The position numbers were made by a program, and so were the translations under genes. The notes beneath the pieces are model-generated. The model was not told the DNA's origin. It saw only the letters and a program-made list of their open reading frames with translations, and searched no databases. DNA of 40,189 nucleotides from Desulfobacterales bacterium (GTDB lineage: Bacteria; Desulfobacterota; Desulfobacteria; Desulfobacterales; SpSt-501): contig JALOOU010000047.1 of NCBI GenBank assembly GCA_025454255.1, positions 1-40,189 of the forward strand, in the 5' to 3' direction. Positions 15,626-25,731 of the stretch are shown in pieces; within the stretch, counting starts at the first letter, position 1; each line of letters starts with the position of its first letter.

Positions 15626-17704
15626 TTATTCTTCCAGCAGCGCCTTGTGGCTCAACCGGATCTTGCCGTCCCTGCCGATCTCGAGCACTTTGACTTTGAG
15701 CTTGTCGCCCTCTTTGACCACGTCGGAAACCTTGGTGACCCGCCGGTTGGCCAACTGCGAGATGTGCACCAGCCCGTCGGTTCCCGGCATGATGTTGACG
15801 AAGGCGCCGAAATCCGTGATTTTGACCACCGTGCCCTCGTAGATCGCGCCCACCTCGGGGTCGGCGGTGATCTGCTTGATGAGGTTGAGGGCGGCCTCCG
15901 CCTCCTGTTTGGAGAAGGCGGCGATCTTCACCTGGCCCGAGTCCTCGACCTGCACGATGGTGTTGGTCTGGCTTTGAATGGCGCGAATGGTCTTGCCGCC
16001 CTGGCCGATGACCTCGCGAATCTTGTCCGGATGAATCGTGATGGTGGTGATGGTCGGTGCGTAGGGGGAGATCTCCTGGCGCGGGGCGGCGATCGCCTCG
16101 GACATCTTGCCCAGGATGTGGACGCGCCCCCGGCGCGCCTGCTCCAGTGCGGCGGCGAGGATCTCCCGCGAAAGCTCATGGATCTTGATGTCCATCTGAA
16201 CGGCGGTGATGCCCTCCGTGGTGCCGGCCACCTTGAAATCCATGTCGCCGGCGTGGTCCTCATCGCCGAGGATGTCGGAGAGCACCACGACCCGCTCGCC
16301 TTCGCTGACGAGCCCCATGGCGATCCCGGCGACCGGGGCTTTGATGGGCACCCCGCCGTCCATCATCGCCATGCAGCAGGCGCACACGGTTCCCATCGAG
16401 GAGGAGCCGTTGGACTCCAGCACCTCGGAAACCAGCCGGATGGTGTAGTCGAAGGTCTCCTTGGCCGGCAGGATCTTTTCGATCGCACGGGTCGACAGGC
16501 CGCCGTGGCCGATATCGCGCCGGCTGGGACCGGCGATGCGCTTGGCCTCACCCACCGAGTAGGGCGGGAAGTTGTAGTGCAGCATGAAGGGGCGAAACTC
16601 TTCGCCGGAGAGCGTCTCGACCCGCTGTTCGTCCTGGCCCGAGCCCAGCGTGAGCACACCGAGCACCTGGGTTTCCCCGCGGGTGAACAAGGCGCTGCCG
16701 TGCGGCCGCGGCAGAATCCCCACCTCGCAGTGGATCGGGCGGATTTCGTCGAACCGCCGGCCGTCCACCCGCCGCCCCTCGCCCAGGATCAGCTCCCGCA
16801 GGATCGCCCGCTTGAGCTCCTCGATGAGGCCGACGACCTCCTCCCGACGCGTGATGCCCTCATCGCCGAGAGCCTCGATCACGCTTTGCTTGGCCGCGCG
16901 GGCCGCGGCGTAGCGCTGGATTTTCTGGGGAATGAGCAGGGCCTCCCGCAGGGGCCCGGCGGCCAGGGCTTGCACCCGGTCGACGAAGGCGGCATCCCGG
17001 GCGGGGGGGGTGAAGACGCGCTTGGGCGCGCCATGGGTCTCCCGGAGCTTGATCTGAAGATCGATCAGGGGCTGCATGGCCCGGTGAGCGAAAAAGACGG
17101 CCTCCGTCAGGTCCGCTTCGCTCACCACGTCGGCGCCGCCCTCCACCATCACGACCCCGGTCTTGGACCCGGCCACGACCAGGTTGATGTCGCAGCCCTC
17201 CAGTTCGGAAAGGGTGGGGTTGACTTTGAACTGGCCGTCGATCCGGGCCACGCGCACGGCGGCGATCGGCCCGGCAAACGGGATGTCCGAGATGTGCAGC
17301 GCGGCAGAGGCGCCGACCATGGCCAGGGTGTCCGGGTCGTTTTCCTGATCCATGGACAAGACCGTTGCAATCACCTGGGTTTCGCAGCGGTAGCCTTTGG
17401 GAAACAGCGGCCGGATGGGCCGGTCGATCAGTCGCGCGGTCAGGGTCTCCTTCTCGCTGGGGCGGCCGATCTCACGGCGGAAGTAGTTGCCCGGGATCCT
17501 CCCGGCGGCGTAAATCTTCTCCTGGTACTCGACCGTCAGCGGCAGGAAGTCGCCGGGCCGCTCATCTTGGGTGGACACGACGGTGACCAGAACGATCGTA
17601 TCGCCGTATTGGACCACGACCGAACCGGTGGCCTGCTTGGCCACCTTGCCGGTCTGGATGCTCATGACCTTGCCGTCGATAGTTTCCTTCAACAGGATTT
17701 CCAT
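15626..17704 (-). CDS. pnp: Polyribonucleotide nucleotidyltransferase (PNPase)
   Basis: Phosphorolytic 3'-5' exoribonuclease and degradosome component, 692 aa. The ATG at 17704 ('[20 protein letters not shown]') has GGAGAG nearby; the open frame upstream is leader. Domain order: RNase PH-1 (residues ~10-140), an all-helical linker, RNase PH-2 (~310-540, with '[19 protein letters not shown]' and '[19 protein letters not shown]'), a KH domain ('[15 protein letters not shown]', ~560-575), and S1 (~620-690, '[20 protein letters not shown]'). The acidic catalytic residues of PH-2 lie in '[13 protein letters not shown]'. It follows rpsO; the spacer holds stem-loops of the sort cut by RNase III for pnp autoregulation in enterobacteria. 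Confidence 0.97.
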   Translation of the reverse strand: MEILLKETIDGKVMSIQTGKVAKQATGSVVVQYGDTIVLVTVVSTQDERPGDFLPLTVEYQEKIYAAGRIPGNYFRREIGRPSEKETLTARLIDRPIRPLFPKGYRCETQVIATVLSMDQENDPDTLAMVGASAALHISDIPFAGPIAAVRVARIDGQFKVNPTLSELEGCDINLVVAGSKTGVVMVEGGADVVSEADLTEAVFFAHRAMQPLIDLQIKLRETHGAPKRVFTPPARDAAFVDRVQALAAGPLREALLIPQKIQRYAAARAAKQSVIEALGDEGITRREEVVGLIEELKRAILRELILGEGRRVDGRRFDEIRPIHCEVGILPRPHGSALFTRGETQVLGVLTLGSGQDEQRVETLSGEEFRPFMLHYNFPPYSVGEAKRIAGPSRRDIGHGGLSTRAIEKILPAKETFDYTIRLVSEVLESNGSSSMGTVCACCMAMMDGGVPIKAPVAGIAMGLVSEGERVVVLSDILGDEDHAGDMDFKVAGTTEGITAVQMDIKIHELSREILAAALEQARRGRVHILGKMSEAIAAPRQEISPYAPTITTITIHPDKIREVIGQGGKTIRAIQSQTNTIVQVEDSGQVKIAAFSKQEAEAALNLIKQITADPEVGAIYEGTVVKITDFGAFVNIMPGTDGLVHISQLANRRVTKVSDVVKEGDKLKVKVLEIGRDGKIRLSHKALLEE

Positions 17705-17747
17705 ACACCTCTCCTTGCACGGCATCCCTCCCCGCTTGACCGGCAAC

Positions 17748-17802
17748 GACCGGATTCCGGTCTGCCGACAACGGAACCTCCCGGCGTCGGCCGCGGCAGA
17801 CC
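17748..17802 (-). repeat. Overlapping stem-loops in the rpsO-pnp spacer (pnp leader)
   Basis: Two stems are possible in the transcript: GGTCTGCCG/CGGCAGACC (arms 17794-17802 and 17759-17767), and GACCGG/CCGGTC with a three-base loop (17748-17762). They share bases 17759-17762 and so cannot form together in full. This is the position where enterobacterial pnp has its RNase III/PNPase autoregulatory hairpin. Similarity of function is inference from position. Confidence 0.5.
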
Positions 17803-17849
17803 CCAAAGGCCGCCGCTCACAGATCAACGAGGCATCGGATGCGCGAAAG

Positions 17850-18119
17850 CTACTTTTTCAGGCCCAACGTCTCGATGATGGCCCGGTAGCGGTTGACGTC
17901 TTTGTATTTTACGTAGTTCAACAGCCGGCGGCGCCGGCCGACGAGCATCAGCAATCCGCGCCGGGAGTGATGATCCTTTTTGTGGATCTTCAGATGTTCG
18001 GTCAGATACTCGATGCGGTTGGTCAGCAGGCCGACCTGGACCTCGGGGGATCCGGTGTCGGAGTCATGCACCTTGTACTTCGCGATCAAATTCCGTTTGT
18101 CCTCGGTTGACAATACCAC
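17850..18119 (-). CDS. rpsO: 30S ribosomal protein S15
   Basis: Primary 16S rRNA-binding protein of the small subunit, 89 aa, exactly the usual length. The GTG start at 18119 ('[19 protein letters not shown]') is set by GGAGGAG about nine bases upstream. An in-frame extension to 18338 is not family-like and covers the leader. Diagnostic residues include '[20 protein letters not shown]', '[20 protein letters not shown]' and '[13 protein letters not shown]'. It lies between truB and pnp, the classic truB-rpsO-pnp order. The 157-base leader after truB is long enough for the S15 autoregulatory RNA known in several phyla, but I could not assign a particular fold. Confidence 0.97.
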   Translation of the reverse strand: MVLSTEDKRNLIAKYKVHDSDTGSPEVQVGLLTNRIEYLTEHLKIHKKDHHSRRGLLMLVGRRRRLLNYVKYKDVNRYRAIIETLGLKK

Positions 18120-18276
18120 GTTCGTCTCTCCTCCTTCTGAACGATCTTCGCTCGCCTCCACTTGGGGTGAGGCGTTTGCAAGGGCGCAGGGGATGCCGTC
18201 GATGGTCGGCCTCCCTCCCCAGGGCTCCGTTTGCACATTAGAGCAACAGGGTGATTTGTGCAATAAAAAACAAGCG

Positions 18277-19191
18277 TCAGCCCCGGCCGCCGGGGCCGAC
18301 GACACAGCCGTATTCGAGGCGGCGTTCGCTGGCGGCATACCGCAGCACCGCGACGAGATCCCCGCTCCCGTCCACCACCTTGAGCAGCGCGTCGCCGGCC
18401 GGGTCCCGCCGGTCGGCGCTCACCTCCGCCCACGCGAGCGTCCGCCCATGGCGAATTTTTTCGATCAAGGGCGGGTCGGCGGTCACGACCGGCCAGCCGG
18501 GCAGCGCCCGGGCCATGGGGATCAGCCTCTCGCCGATGGCCCCCTGCCGAGCCACTGATTCCACTTCGGCAAGCGACAGGGCCTGTTCGATGCTGAAGCC
18601 TCCGCTCTCCGTGCGGGTCAGCTCGCTGACGTGGGCCCCGCAGCCCAGCGCGCGGCCGATGTCCGCGCACAGGCTGCGCACGTAGGTCCCGGCCGAGCAG
18701 CGCACCTCCAGGCGCACCTGCGGCAGCCGCACCTCCAGCAGCCGCAGGCGTTCGATGCGCACGGCACGCGGCGGCTTCTGCACCGGCGCTCCGCGCCGGG
18801 CCAATGCGTAGAGCGGCACCCCGCCATGTTTTAAGGCGGAGAAGACCGGCGGGCTCTGGGCGAGAGTTCCCTCAAACCCCGGCAGGACCTGCTCCAATCG
18901 ATCCGCCGTCACCCCCGACCAGTCCCCATGGCCGATGACGCTGCCCGTCAGGTCCTGCGTGTCGGTCTCCACCCCGAGGGTCATCACGGCGTCGTAGGTC
19001 TTGGCGTCGTGCAGCAGATACTGCGCCAGCCGGGTGGCCCGGTTGATGCAACAGACCAGCACGCCGCGGGCGAACGGATCCAGCGTGCCGGCGTGCCCGA
19101 CGCGCGCGGCGTTGAGCAGGTGTTTGACGCGGGCGACCGTCTGGGCCGAAGAGAGGCCTTCGGGTTTGTCGACGATCAGGATCCCGTTCAC
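18277..19191 (-). CDS. truB: tRNA pseudouridine(55) synthase
   Basis: Converts U55 in the T loop of tRNAs to pseudouridine. 304 aa, GTG start at 19191 overlapping the nrnA stop by four bases (GTGA), which indicates coupled translation. Family landmarks are the N-terminal '[17 protein letters not shown]', catalytic '[15 protein letters not shown]' with the nucleophilic Asp near residue 38, '[17 protein letters not shown]' and '[20 protein letters not shown]' in the second half of the catalytic fold. The C-terminal ~70 residues resemble the small PUA-like tail. It sits in the rbfA-nrnA-truB-rpsO section of the operon, all serving RNA maturation. Confidence 0.96.
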   Translation of the reverse strand: MNGILIVDKPEGLSSAQTVARVKHLLNAARVGHAGTLDPFARGVLVCCINRATRLAQYLLHDAKTYDAVMTLGVETDTQDLTGSVIGHGDWSGVTADRLEQVLPGFEGTLAQSPPVFSALKHGGVPLYALARRGAPVQKPPRAVRIERLRLLEVRLPQVRLEVRCSAGTYVRSLCADIGRALGCGAHVSELTRTESGGFSIEQALSLAEVESVARQGAIGERLIPMARALPGWPVVTADPPLIEKIRHGRTLAWAEVSADRRDPAGDALLKVVDGSGDLVAVLRYAASERRLEYGCVVGPGGRG

Positions 19192-20159
19192 ATGCCCACC
19201 GACCAGCCGGTCAGCCGGGCCTTGATCTCGTTCAGCGTCGCGGCGACCTGGAACCCGGCGGCGCTCCGGTGCCCGCCGCCGCCAAAGCCCCCCGCCCAGG
19301 CGGCCACATCCACGGTTCCGTCGGAGCGCAGGCTGACGTGAAAATGCGCCCGCCCGTCCGCGGCGGCCTCCCCATTGGCCTGCTCCTGGATCAGGGCGGC
19401 CACTTTCACGTCTTCGATCCTGCGGGCATAGTTGATCAACCCGTCGACGTCCTCGGGTTGGGTGCCGGTCTCAGCCAGCATGCCGCGGGTGATCGTCATG
19501 ATCGACAGCTTGCCGTTGGGTGAAATTTCGATCGAGTTGAGCGCCAGGTTGAGCAGCTTGATGCGACCCAGCGAATAGGAGCCGAACACGTGCCGCGCCA
19601 CGTGGTAGGGGTCGACGCCCCGCTCGGTCATCTCGCGGCTGATGGCGAAAGCCGCCGCGTTCGTGTTGGAAAAACGGAAAGACCCCGTGTCGGTCAGGAT
19701 GCCGGTGTAGACAGCGGTGGCGATGTCCTGGTCGAACTCGACCCCCAGTAAGGGGATGAGGCGGTGGACGATCTCCGCCGTGGCGCAGGCATCGCCGTCG
19801 ATCAGCTGGAAATGGCCGAAGCGGGTGTTGGTGATATGGTGGTCGATGTTGATGATGACGGCGATCCGGGCCGCTTCCGGCCATTCCGGTCCGATCCGGG
19901 TGAGGTCGCCGCAGTCTAAGATAACGGCGGCGTCGCACTCCCCGGGCGACGGCATGCGCCGCGTGATGCGCGCCACGCCGGGCAGAAACTGGTATACGGC
20001 CGGAATGGCACTGGCATTGAACAGGGTCGTGCGCTTGCCCATTTTTTCGAGCGCCAAACCAAGCGCCAGGAGCGACCCGATGGCGTCCCCGTCGGGCTCG
20101 GCGTGTGAGGCGACCAGCAGGTGGCCGGCGGCCTTAATTCGTTGAAGGATCGGATCCAT
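19188..20159 (-). CDS. nrnA: DHH/DHHA1 phosphoesterase, bifunctional oligoribonuclease / PAP phosphatase (NrnA)
   Basis: Degrades nano-RNAs (2-5 nt) to mononucleotides and can remove the 3' phosphate of pAp, a by-product of sulfate-activation chemistry in other organisms. 323 aa. N-terminal DHH domain: 'ASHAEPDGDAIGS' (residues ~18-30), 'ILDCGDL' (~80), the signature 'NIDHHITNTRFG' (~103-114) and 'YTGILTDTGSFRFSNT' (~150-165). C-terminal DHHA1 domain: 'GWAGGF'-type loop visible as 'AAWAGGFGGGGHRSAAGF' (~290-307). The ATG at 20159 lies inside the end of rbfA (26-base overlap); there is no separate Shine-Dalgarno site, so it is probably translated by coupling. Position between rbfA and truB is conserved in many bacteria. 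Confidence 0.94.
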   Translation of the reverse strand: MDPILQRIKAAGHLLVASHAEPDGDAIGSLLALGLALEKMGKRTTLFNASAIPAVYQFLPGVARITRRMPSPGECDAAVILDCGDLTRIGPEWPEAARIAVIINIDHHITNTRFGHFQLIDGDACATAEIVHRLIPLLGVEFDQDIATAVYTGILTDTGSFRFSNTNAAAFAISREMTERGVDPYHVARHVFGSYSLGRIKLLNLALNSIEISPNGKLSIMTITRGMLAETGTQPEDVDGLINYARRIEDVKVAALIQEQANGEAAADGRAHFHVSLRSDGTVDVAAWAGGFGGGGHRSAAGFQVAATLNEIKARLTGWSVGM

Positions 20160-20505
20160 GGGTTTCGGAAAGCGACTTCAGCAGGCGATCGATGTGAGCA
20201 CCGCGGTCGAAGGATTCGTCATAAAAGAACTCGAGCGCGGGCATGTAGCGCAATCCCAACCCCCGGGCGAGGTGGCGCTTGATGAACCCGGCCGCGCTGC
20301 GGAAGCCATCGAGCGCCGCCTCGGACGCCTCCCGGCCGCCGGCCGCGGCAATGTAGACCCGCGCGATCCGCAGATCCCGGGTCATCGTGACCCCCGTGAT
20401 GGTCGTCAGCGCCAGCCGCGGATCGGAAATCTCCCGGCGTAGAAGCTCCGCCAGCAGCTCCTGGATGCGTCCTGCGACCCGCTGCGCCCGGGATGCCGAT
20501 GTCAT
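20134..20505 (-). CDS. rbfA: 30S ribosome-binding factor A
   Basis: Late 30S maturation factor that binds near helix 1 of 16S rRNA and aids cold adaptation. 123 aa from the ATG at 20505. An upstream in-frame extension covers ylxP in another frame and is rejected. Family residues: 'RAQRVAGRIQELLAELLRRE' at the start, 'ISDPRLALTTITGVTMTRDL' (~30-50), 'ARVYI' and 'LRYMPALEFFYDESFDRG' (~90-108), forming the KH-like fold. It overlaps ylxP by four bases (ATGA) and nrnA by 26 bases. Confidence 0.95.
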   Translation of the reverse strand: MTSASRAQRVAGRIQELLAELLRREISDPRLALTTITGVTMTRDLRIARVYIAAAGGREASEAALDGFRSAAGFIKRHLARGLGLRYMPALEFFYDESFDRGAHIDRLLKSLSETHGSDPSTN

Positions 20506-20789
20506 GCGCTGATCAGCTCCATCTGCGTGTCGACGACCTCCGCCAGGCCCAGCTCTTCGGCCAGGTTGAAGAGCTTGTCGATTTTCGAGTTGATGAACGA
20601 CATGTCGTTGCCGACCAGCGCAAATCCCACCACCGCCCGCTGGTGCGCGTCGTTGGCGTCGACCTCGGCCACCGAGGCGTTGAAATGGTTGCGCAGCCGG
20701 GCGACCACCGCCTTCACGATGCGCCGCTTCTCCTTGAGCGAGTGGCACTCGTGCAGCCTGAACGTGATCAACCCGATCCCAACCACCAT
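20502..20789 (-). CDS. ylxP: DUF503 / YlxP family protein
   Basis: Small cytoplasmic protein of 95 aa from the ATG at 20789 ('MVVGIGLITFRLHECHSLKE'). The pattern 'SLKEKRRIVKAVVARLRNHF' with 'NASVAEVDANDAHQRAVVGF' is typical of DUF503, almost always found between infB and rbfA. It has been proposed to be a ribosome-associated assembly factor, but no defined role is settled. A run of G residues just upstream serves as the ribosome site. It ends in an ATGA overlap with rbfA. It begins 64 bases after the infB stop, and a hairpin surrounds that stop. Confidence 0.9.
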   Translation of the reverse strand: MVVGIGLITFRLHECHSLKEKRRIVKAVVARLRNHFNASVAEVDANDAHQRAVVGFALVGNDMSFINSKIDKLFNLAEELGLAEVVDTQMELISA

Positions 20790-20840
20790 GATCCCCCCCC
20801 CGCACCCGGCGTCCACTGCCCAAATGCGGCCGCGCCGTTG

Positions 20841-20867
20841 CCGAAATCGCGTTTTAGGCGATTTCGG
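20841..20867 (-). repeat. Ten-base-pair hairpin with the infB stop codon in its loop
   Basis: Perfect inverted arms CCGAAATCGC (20841-20850) and GCGATTTCGG (20858-20867) enclose seven bases that contain the infB TAA (20854-20856). There is no T tract after it on either strand. It could mark an mRNA processing site or affect termination and ylxP re-initiation. Confidence 0.6.
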
Positions 20868-23487
20868 GCTTGATCTCCTCCATGTAGTAGAACTCGATGC
20901 GGTCGCCGACCTTGATGTCGTTGAAATTCTCGATGCCGATGCCGCACTCGTAGCCGCTCTGGACTTCCTTGGCGTCTTCTTTGAACCGGCGCAGGGAGGC
21001 GTTCTTGCCCTCGTAGATCACGACGCCGTCGCGGATCAGGCGCAGGCTGCGTCCGCGCTCGATCTTGCCGTCGGTCACATAGGAGCCGGCGATGGCCCCC
21101 ACCTTGGGAATGTGGAAGACTTCGCGCACCTCGGCGGAGCCGAGGATGTGCTCCTCGAAGCGGGATGCCATCAAACCGGTCAGCGCGCTTTTCACGTCGT
21201 TGATGGCGTCGTAAATCACGTTGTAGAAGCGCAAGTCCACGTTCTCCTCGCCGGCCATGGCCTGGACCTTGGGCGAAGGACGCACGTTGAAGCCGATGAC
21301 GATGGCATGCGAAACCGCCGCCAGGGACACGTCGGATTCGCTGATGGTGCCGGTGGCTGCATGCACCACGTTGACCTTGACCTCGGCGTTGGAGAGCTTG
21401 GTCAAGGCGTCGGAAAGCGCTTCGATCGAGCCGTGCACATCGGCCTTGAGGATCAGGTTGAGCTCCTTGGAAGCGCCCTGCTGCAGTCGCTCGAAGAGGC
21501 TCTCCAGGCTGGGCCGGGCGCTGGCTTGGGCGAGATCCCGGGAGCGCTGCTTCTGCAACCGGTGCTCGCTGATCTGCTTGGCCGACCGCTCATCCTGGAC
21601 CGCCACGAACTCGTCTCCGGCCATCGGCACCCCGGCGAGGCCGAGGATCTCCACCGGAATGGAAGGCCCCGCCGCCTGGATGGGTTGGCCGCGGTCGTCC
21701 AGCATGGCCCGGATCTTGCCGTGATGCACGCCGCAGACGACGGCGTCCCCGGCGTGCAGCGTGCCCTCGCTGACAAGCAGCGTGGCCACGGGCCCGCGGC
21801 CGGAGTCGATCTTGGCCTCCACTACATGGCCGCGGGCGAGTTTGTCGGGGTTGGCCTTGAGCTCCATGACCTCCGCCTGCAGCAAAATCATCTCCAGCAG
21901 CTGGTCGATGCCGACGGCCTGCTTGGCCGAGACATTGACGAAAATCGTGTCGCCGCCCCACTCTTCCGGCGCCAGCCCGCGCTCCACGAGCGCGCGTTTG
22001 GTGCGATCCGGGTCGGCGCCCGGTTTGTCGATCTTGTTGACGGCCACGATCATGGGCACGTTGGCGGCGCGGGCATGGTTGATAGCCTCGACGGTTTGGG
22101 GCATGACTCCGTCGTCGGCCGCCACGACCAGTACGACGATGTCGGTGACCCGGGCGCCGCGGGCGCGCATGGCGGTGAAGGCCTCGTGGCCCGGCGTGTC
22201 CAGAAAGGCGATGCTGCCGCGGTCGGTTTTGACGTGGTAGGCGCCGATGTGTTGGGTGATGCCGCCGGCCTCGGTGTCGGTCACCCGGGTTTTGCGGATC
22301 ACATCGAGCAGGGAGGTTTTGCCGTGGTCGACGTGGCCCATGATGGTGACCACCGGCGGCCTCGGAAGCAGGGTGTCCGGTTCGTCCGCCACGGCATGGA
22401 TCAACGTGTTCTCCTCGAAGGCGGAGCGCTCGACCTCGTATTGGAACTCGGCGGCCACCAGGACCGCCGTCTCGAAGTCGATGGCCTGGTTGACGGTGGC
22501 CATCACGCCCATCCCCATGAGCACCTTGATGATCTCCCCGGCCTTTACGCCCATGCGCTTGGCCAGATCCGAGAGCATGATCACTTCATCCATTTTGATC
22601 CTACGTTTGATCGCCTTGGCCACGGTGATCTGGGGCTTGTGGACGGCGATCTCTTTTTGGGCCTTGCCGCCCTTGCGCGGCTTGCGCGTCCGAAAGCCAT
22701 CGTCGTAGAGCTCATCGGCTTCCACCACCGCTTTGGTTCGGAACGAGATCTTTTTCTTGATGAATTTCTTGCCGGCTTCGAGTTCTTCCGCCTTGGTTTT
22801 TTTCTTGCGTTTTTTATCGTCCCGGTTGTCGATCTCCCCGGGGGCCGGGGCCACCTCCGCAGCGGACGCCGGCGGCTTGGAGCTGCGGGGCTCAACGACC
22901 GCCGGCTTGGCCCGCGGCCCTTCCGCCGGCCGTTCGACCGGTGTCGGCGGCAGCTTGATGATTTTGGCCGGCTCGTCCCGCCTCATTTTCCGAACGACCG
23001 TTCCCGGCCGTTTGAGCCCCTCCGCCGGCACTGCCGGGGGCGGCTCCGCGTCGACTTCCACCGGCGCTGGCACCGGCTCCGCGCCCGCCGGGGGCAGAAC
23101 GCTCTCGGCGGCGGCGACATCCGGCTCGGCCTCAACGGCGGGCGCCTCGGGGGCGGCCTCGGCCGGGGCCTCGGGCGCTGCCTCTTCGAGCTTCGCCTCG
23201 GCCGGTGCCGGCTCCGGTGGCGCTTCCGCCGCGGCCGGCGGCGCGGCGTCTTCGGCGGGCGCTTCGGCTCGCTTGCGGCGGCGGATAACCGTCGGTTTGA
23301 CCCGCGTCTCTTCGAGCGCCGCTTCCTTTTTCCCGAACAGCGCCGCCTTGATGCGGCGGACCGCCTCGTCGTCCAGCGAACTCATGTGACTGGCCACGGA
23401 GATGTCCATGCCGACAAGCTTCTCCATCAGCGCTTTGTTGGTCAAGCTGAGTTCTCTGGCCAGTTCATACACTCGGATTTTCGCCAT
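20854..23487 (-). CDS. infB: Translation initiation factor IF-2
   Basis: GTPase that delivers initiator tRNA to the 30S subunit. 877 aa from the ATG at 23487 ('[20 protein letters not shown]'), preceded by a G-rich ribosome site. Order: an N-terminal IF2-N domain (1-50); a long Ala/Pro/Glu-rich, then Lys/Arg-rich linker (~55-270); a second IF2-N domain ('[20 protein letters not shown]', ~300-350); the G domain with '[12 protein letters not shown]' (~383), 'DTPGHEAF' and 'NKID'; domain II; domain III; and the C-terminal fMet-tRNA-binding domain with '[20 protein letters not shown]'. In-frame internal starts could give shorter isoforms as in E. coli, but I see no decisive one. It follows nusA by 62 bases. 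Confidence 0.97.
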   Translation of the reverse strand: MAKIRVYELARELSLTNKALMEKLVGMDISVASHMSSLDDEAVRRIKAALFGKKEAALEETRVKPTVIRRRKRAEAPAEDAAPPAAAEAPPEPAPAEAKLEEAAPEAPAEAAPEAPAVEAEPDVAAAESVLPPAGAEPVPAPVEVDAEPPPAVPAEGLKRPGTVVRKMRRDEPAKIIKLPPTPVERPAEGPRAKPAVVEPRSSKPPASAAEVAPAPGEIDNRDDKKRKKKTKAEELEAGKKFIKKKISFRTKAVVEADELYDDGFRTRKPRKGGKAQKEIAVHKPQITVAKAIKRRIKMDEVIMLSDLAKRMGVKAGEIIKVLMGMGVMATVNQAIDFETAVLVAAEFQYEVERSAFEENTLIHAVADEPDTLLPRPPVVTIMGHVDHGKTSLLDVIRKTRVTDTEAGGITQHIGAYHVKTDRGSIAFLDTPGHEAFTAMRARGARVTDIVVLVVAADDGVMPQTVEAINHARAANVPMIVAVNKIDKPGADPDRTKRALVERGLAPEEWGGDTIFVNVSAKQAVGIDQLLEMILLQAEVMELKANPDKLARGHVVEAKIDSGRGPVATLLVSEGTLHAGDAVVCGVHHGKIRAMLDDRGQPIQAAGPSIPVEILGLAGVPMAGDEFVAVQDERSAKQISEHRLQKQRSRDLAQASARPSLESLFERLQQGASKELNLILKADVHGSIEALSDALTKLSNAEVKVNVVHAATGTISESDVSLAAVSHAIVIGFNVRPSPKVQAMAGEENVDLRFYNVIYDAINDVKSALTGLMASRFEEHILGSAEVREVFHIPKVGAIAGSYVTDGKIERGRSLRLIRDGVVIYEGKNASLRRFKEDAKEVQSGYECGIGIENFNDIKVGDRIEFYYMEEIKPEIA

Positions 23488-23549
23488 GAACGTCCCCCCT
23501 CGCACCTTCGCCCCCGCCGGCCCGCGATGCGGCGGCGTGCATCTGCCGT

Positions 23550-25013
23550 CTACTCTTGACCCTCCGGCGCCCCTGGTTCGGCAGCGCCGGTTTCCGAGGC
23601 CGCCATCCCGCCGGTGGGTTCGGCGGCCGTGGCTGCGGGCGTCGTCCCCGATTCGCGCGGCGCATCGGCCGCCGGGGCCTGCGCGGCGCCGTCGGGCTCC
23701 GCTGCCTCCATCGCTGGCCCCTCGTCCGCCGCAGCCTCCTCAGCGGGAACATCGGACTGCGCGGCGGCGAGCGCCTCCGCCTCGGCAGCGGCCTGGCCGG
23801 CTGCGATCAGGCTGCGCGCCGCCTCCTCGTCGATCCCCCGGACTTGCAGCAGATCCTCCACGGAGGCCTTGCCGATTTCGGCGGCAGAGTAGAACCCTTT
23901 TTCGTACAGAGCGTCGGCGAGGCTGATGCTGACCCCCGGCAGCGCCATCAGGGAGTTGTATCCGCTTTGCATGGCCTGGTTGTAGGAGCTCTCGCTTTTG
24001 ACGTCGAGGTGCCATCCGGTCAACTTGCTCGCCAGGCGCACGTTCTGGCCCTTCTTGCCGATGGCGATCGACAGGAACTCATCGGGCACGATGACCTCCA
24101 TCGATTTGTTGTCCTCGTCGATGATGACGCGGGAGATTTCGGCCGGAGCCAGCGCGTTGCAGACGAATTTGGCCTGATCGACATGCCAGGGAATGATGTC
24201 GATTTTCTCGCCGCGCAGCTCCTGAACGACGTTTTGAACGCGGCTGCCCTTCATGCCCACGCAGGCGCCCACCGGGTCGATGTCCGAATTGTTGGAGGCG
24301 ACGGCGATCTTGGCGCGTACGCCCGGCTCGCGGGCGGCCCCCATGATGGAAACGATGCCCTCGCTGATCTCCGGCACCTCCGTGCGGAACAGGGTGATCA
24401 CGAAGCTCGGATGGGTCCGCGACAACACCACCTGGGGCCCGCGCGACTCCTGCATGACCTCCAGCACCATGGCGCGGATCCGGTCGCCCCGGCGATAGCT
24501 TTCCCGGGGCACCTGCTCGCGCAGCGGCAGAACGCCTTCGGTTTGGCCGAGGTTGACGATGATGTCCCCGCGGTCGATCCGCTGGACGATGCCGTTGATG
24601 ATCTCCCCCCGCCGATCGATGAAGCTCGAGTAGATCGCATCTTTTTCGGCGTCCTTGAGCTTTTGGATGATCACCTGCTTGGCCGATTGGGCGGCGATGC
24701 GGCCGAAGGTGGTCGTGTCCATCTTGGTGCCGAGGCTGTCGCCGACCTCGCACTCCGGGTCAAGTTGGCGGCCCTCCTCGACGCTGATCTGGAGCATGGG
24801 GTCCTCGACCTCCTCGGCCACCTCTTTGAACTGGAACACTTCCAGGTCGCCGGTCTCCTCGCTGTATTGGACTTCGATGTCGATTTTAGGGCCGTATTTT
24901 TTCCGGGCAGCGGACTTCAGGGCCTCTTCCAGCGCCTTGATGAGCACCTGCCGATCAATGCCCTTGTCCCGGCTGACCTGTTCGACGACCCGTTTGATTT
25001 CGGAAATCAGCAT
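23550..25013 (-). CDS. nusA: Transcription termination/antitermination factor NusA
   Basis: RNA polymerase-associated pausing, termination and antitermination factor. 487 aa from the ATG at 25013 ('[20 protein letters not shown]'). The N-terminal polymerase-binding domain (1-130) is followed by S1 (~135-200, '[20 protein letters not shown]'), KH1 ('[21 protein letters not shown]'-type region near 245-265), and KH2 ('[20 protein letters not shown]' near 315-335). One helix-hairpin-helix unit follows ('[19 protein letters not shown]', ~405-425). The last ~70 residues are an Ala/Glu/Pro-rich, low-complexity tail unlike the E. coli AR2 repeat. The gene overlaps rimP by seven bases. Confidence 0.96.
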   Translation of the reverse strand: MLISEIKRVVEQVSRDKGIDRQVLIKALEEALKSAARKKYGPKIDIEVQYSEETGDLEVFQFKEVAEEVEDPMLQISVEEGRQLDPECEVGDSLGTKMDTTTFGRIAAQSAKQVIIQKLKDAEKDAIYSSFIDRRGEIINGIVQRIDRGDIIVNLGQTEGVLPLREQVPRESYRRGDRIRAMVLEVMQESRGPQVVLSRTHPSFVITLFRTEVPEISEGIVSIMGAAREPGVRAKIAVASNNSDIDPVGACVGMKGSRVQNVVQELRGEKIDIIPWHVDQAKFVCNALAPAEISRVIIDEDNKSMEVIVPDEFLSIAIGKKGQNVRLASKLTGWHLDVKSESSYNQAMQSGYNSLMALPGVSISLADALYEKGFYSAAEIGKASVEDLLQVRGIDEEAARSLIAAGQAAAEAEALAAAQSDVPAEEAAADEGPAMEAAEPDGAAQAPAADAPRESGTTPAATAAEPTGGMAASETGAAEPGAPEGQE

Positions 25014-25549
25014 GGGGTTTCTCCGTTGTAGTTGACGAGCTGTGCCTTTGAAATATCCTCGATCGGGATGGCCACGGTGGTCGCACCCTTGGATAGCAGG
25101 GCCGCTCGACCCGAGACGCCCGCCAGAATGCCGGTGAAGGTTCTCTGCCCGTCGATCGGTCGCAGGGTTCTGATTTTGGCCGCGCACCCTTTGAACCGTT
25201 CATAATCGGCTTCCCGGGAGAGCGGGCGGTTGACACCGGGGGATGACACCTCCAGATGATAGCGTCCGATATCGGGCAGGTGCACATCCAGCACATCTCC
25301 CAGTTCGCGGCTGACCGCAGCGCAGTCCTCCAAGGTCACCCCGCCGGCCGTGTCGATAAACAGCCGCAGAACCCGCCCGCCCCGGTCGCGTAAAAACTCG
25401 ACGTGAACGAGCTCATGCCCCTGGGCATCGCACAGCGCCTCCGCCAGGGCCGTGACCTGCTCGACGACGGCGCGCTCCCCCATCGGCGGCGGCGCCGCGC
25501 TGCGCAGCCCCGGCCGCCTTCGGGCGGGCAATGGCTTCGGTCTAAGCAT
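25007..25549 (-). CDS. rimP: Ribosome maturation factor RimP
   Basis: 30S assembly factor acting early in S12 docking. 180 aa from the ATG at 25549; AAGGAG lies directly before this codon, closer than ideal. An ATG at 25570 and another at 25483 are alternatives; family similarity begins near 'AVVEQVTALAEALCDAQGHE', so the first ~30 residues are poorly conserved. Core motifs: 'LVHVEFLRDRGGRVLRLFID', 'VTLEDCAAVSRELGDVLD', 'YHLEVSSPGVNRPLSREADY', and a C-terminal SH3-like part ending 'IPIEDISKAQLVNYNG'. It heads the rimP-nusA-infB cluster and follows a terminator-like hairpin, so expression may be attenuated. Confidence 0.93.
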   Translation of the reverse strand: MLRPKPLPARRRPGLRSAAPPPMGERAVVEQVTALAEALCDAQGHELVHVEFLRDRGGRVLRLFIDTAGGVTLEDCAAVSRELGDVLDVHLPDIGRYHLEVSSPGVNRPLSREADYERFKGCAAKIRTLRPIDGQRTFTGILAGVSGRAALLSKGATTVAIPIEDISKAQLVNYNGETPC

Positions 25550-25575
25550 GCTCCTTCCAACATTCTTCATTGGAA

Positions 25576-25602
25576 ATAAAAAACGGGCATAATGCCCGTT
25601 TC
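25576..25602 (-). terminator. Rho-independent terminator or attenuator between tRNA-Gly and rimP
   Basis: In the minus-strand transcript, a stem of about nine base pairs (AAACGGGCA with TGCCCGTTT, three-base loop) is followed by TTTTTATTT. It lies 130 bases after the tRNA and only about 27 bases before the rimP start. It may end the pheST-MerR-tRNA transcript, or act as an attenuator of the rimP-nusA-infB part. No strong promoter was found between tRNA and hairpin. Confidence 0.7.
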
Positions 25603-25731
25603 CTCATGTTCGGCTGGACCTTGTGGCTTGGAGCTTACAGTGTCATCCGCTCATGCCAGAACCATGGTTGCATCCTGTCGCGTCACATAAAGTCCGCCTC
25701 AAACCGGCGAGCAAAACGGATAAAGCCTGGA

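Noticed and set aside
15647..17878. A 743-codon plus-strand frame opposite pnp
   Set aside because: Antisense shadow of pnp with the same biased composition and no ribosome site.
20527..23559. A 1010-codon open frame on the plus strand opposite infB
   Set aside because: It is the antisense shadow of infB, kept open by GC-rich third positions; composition is His/Asp/Val/Gly-rich and matches no family.
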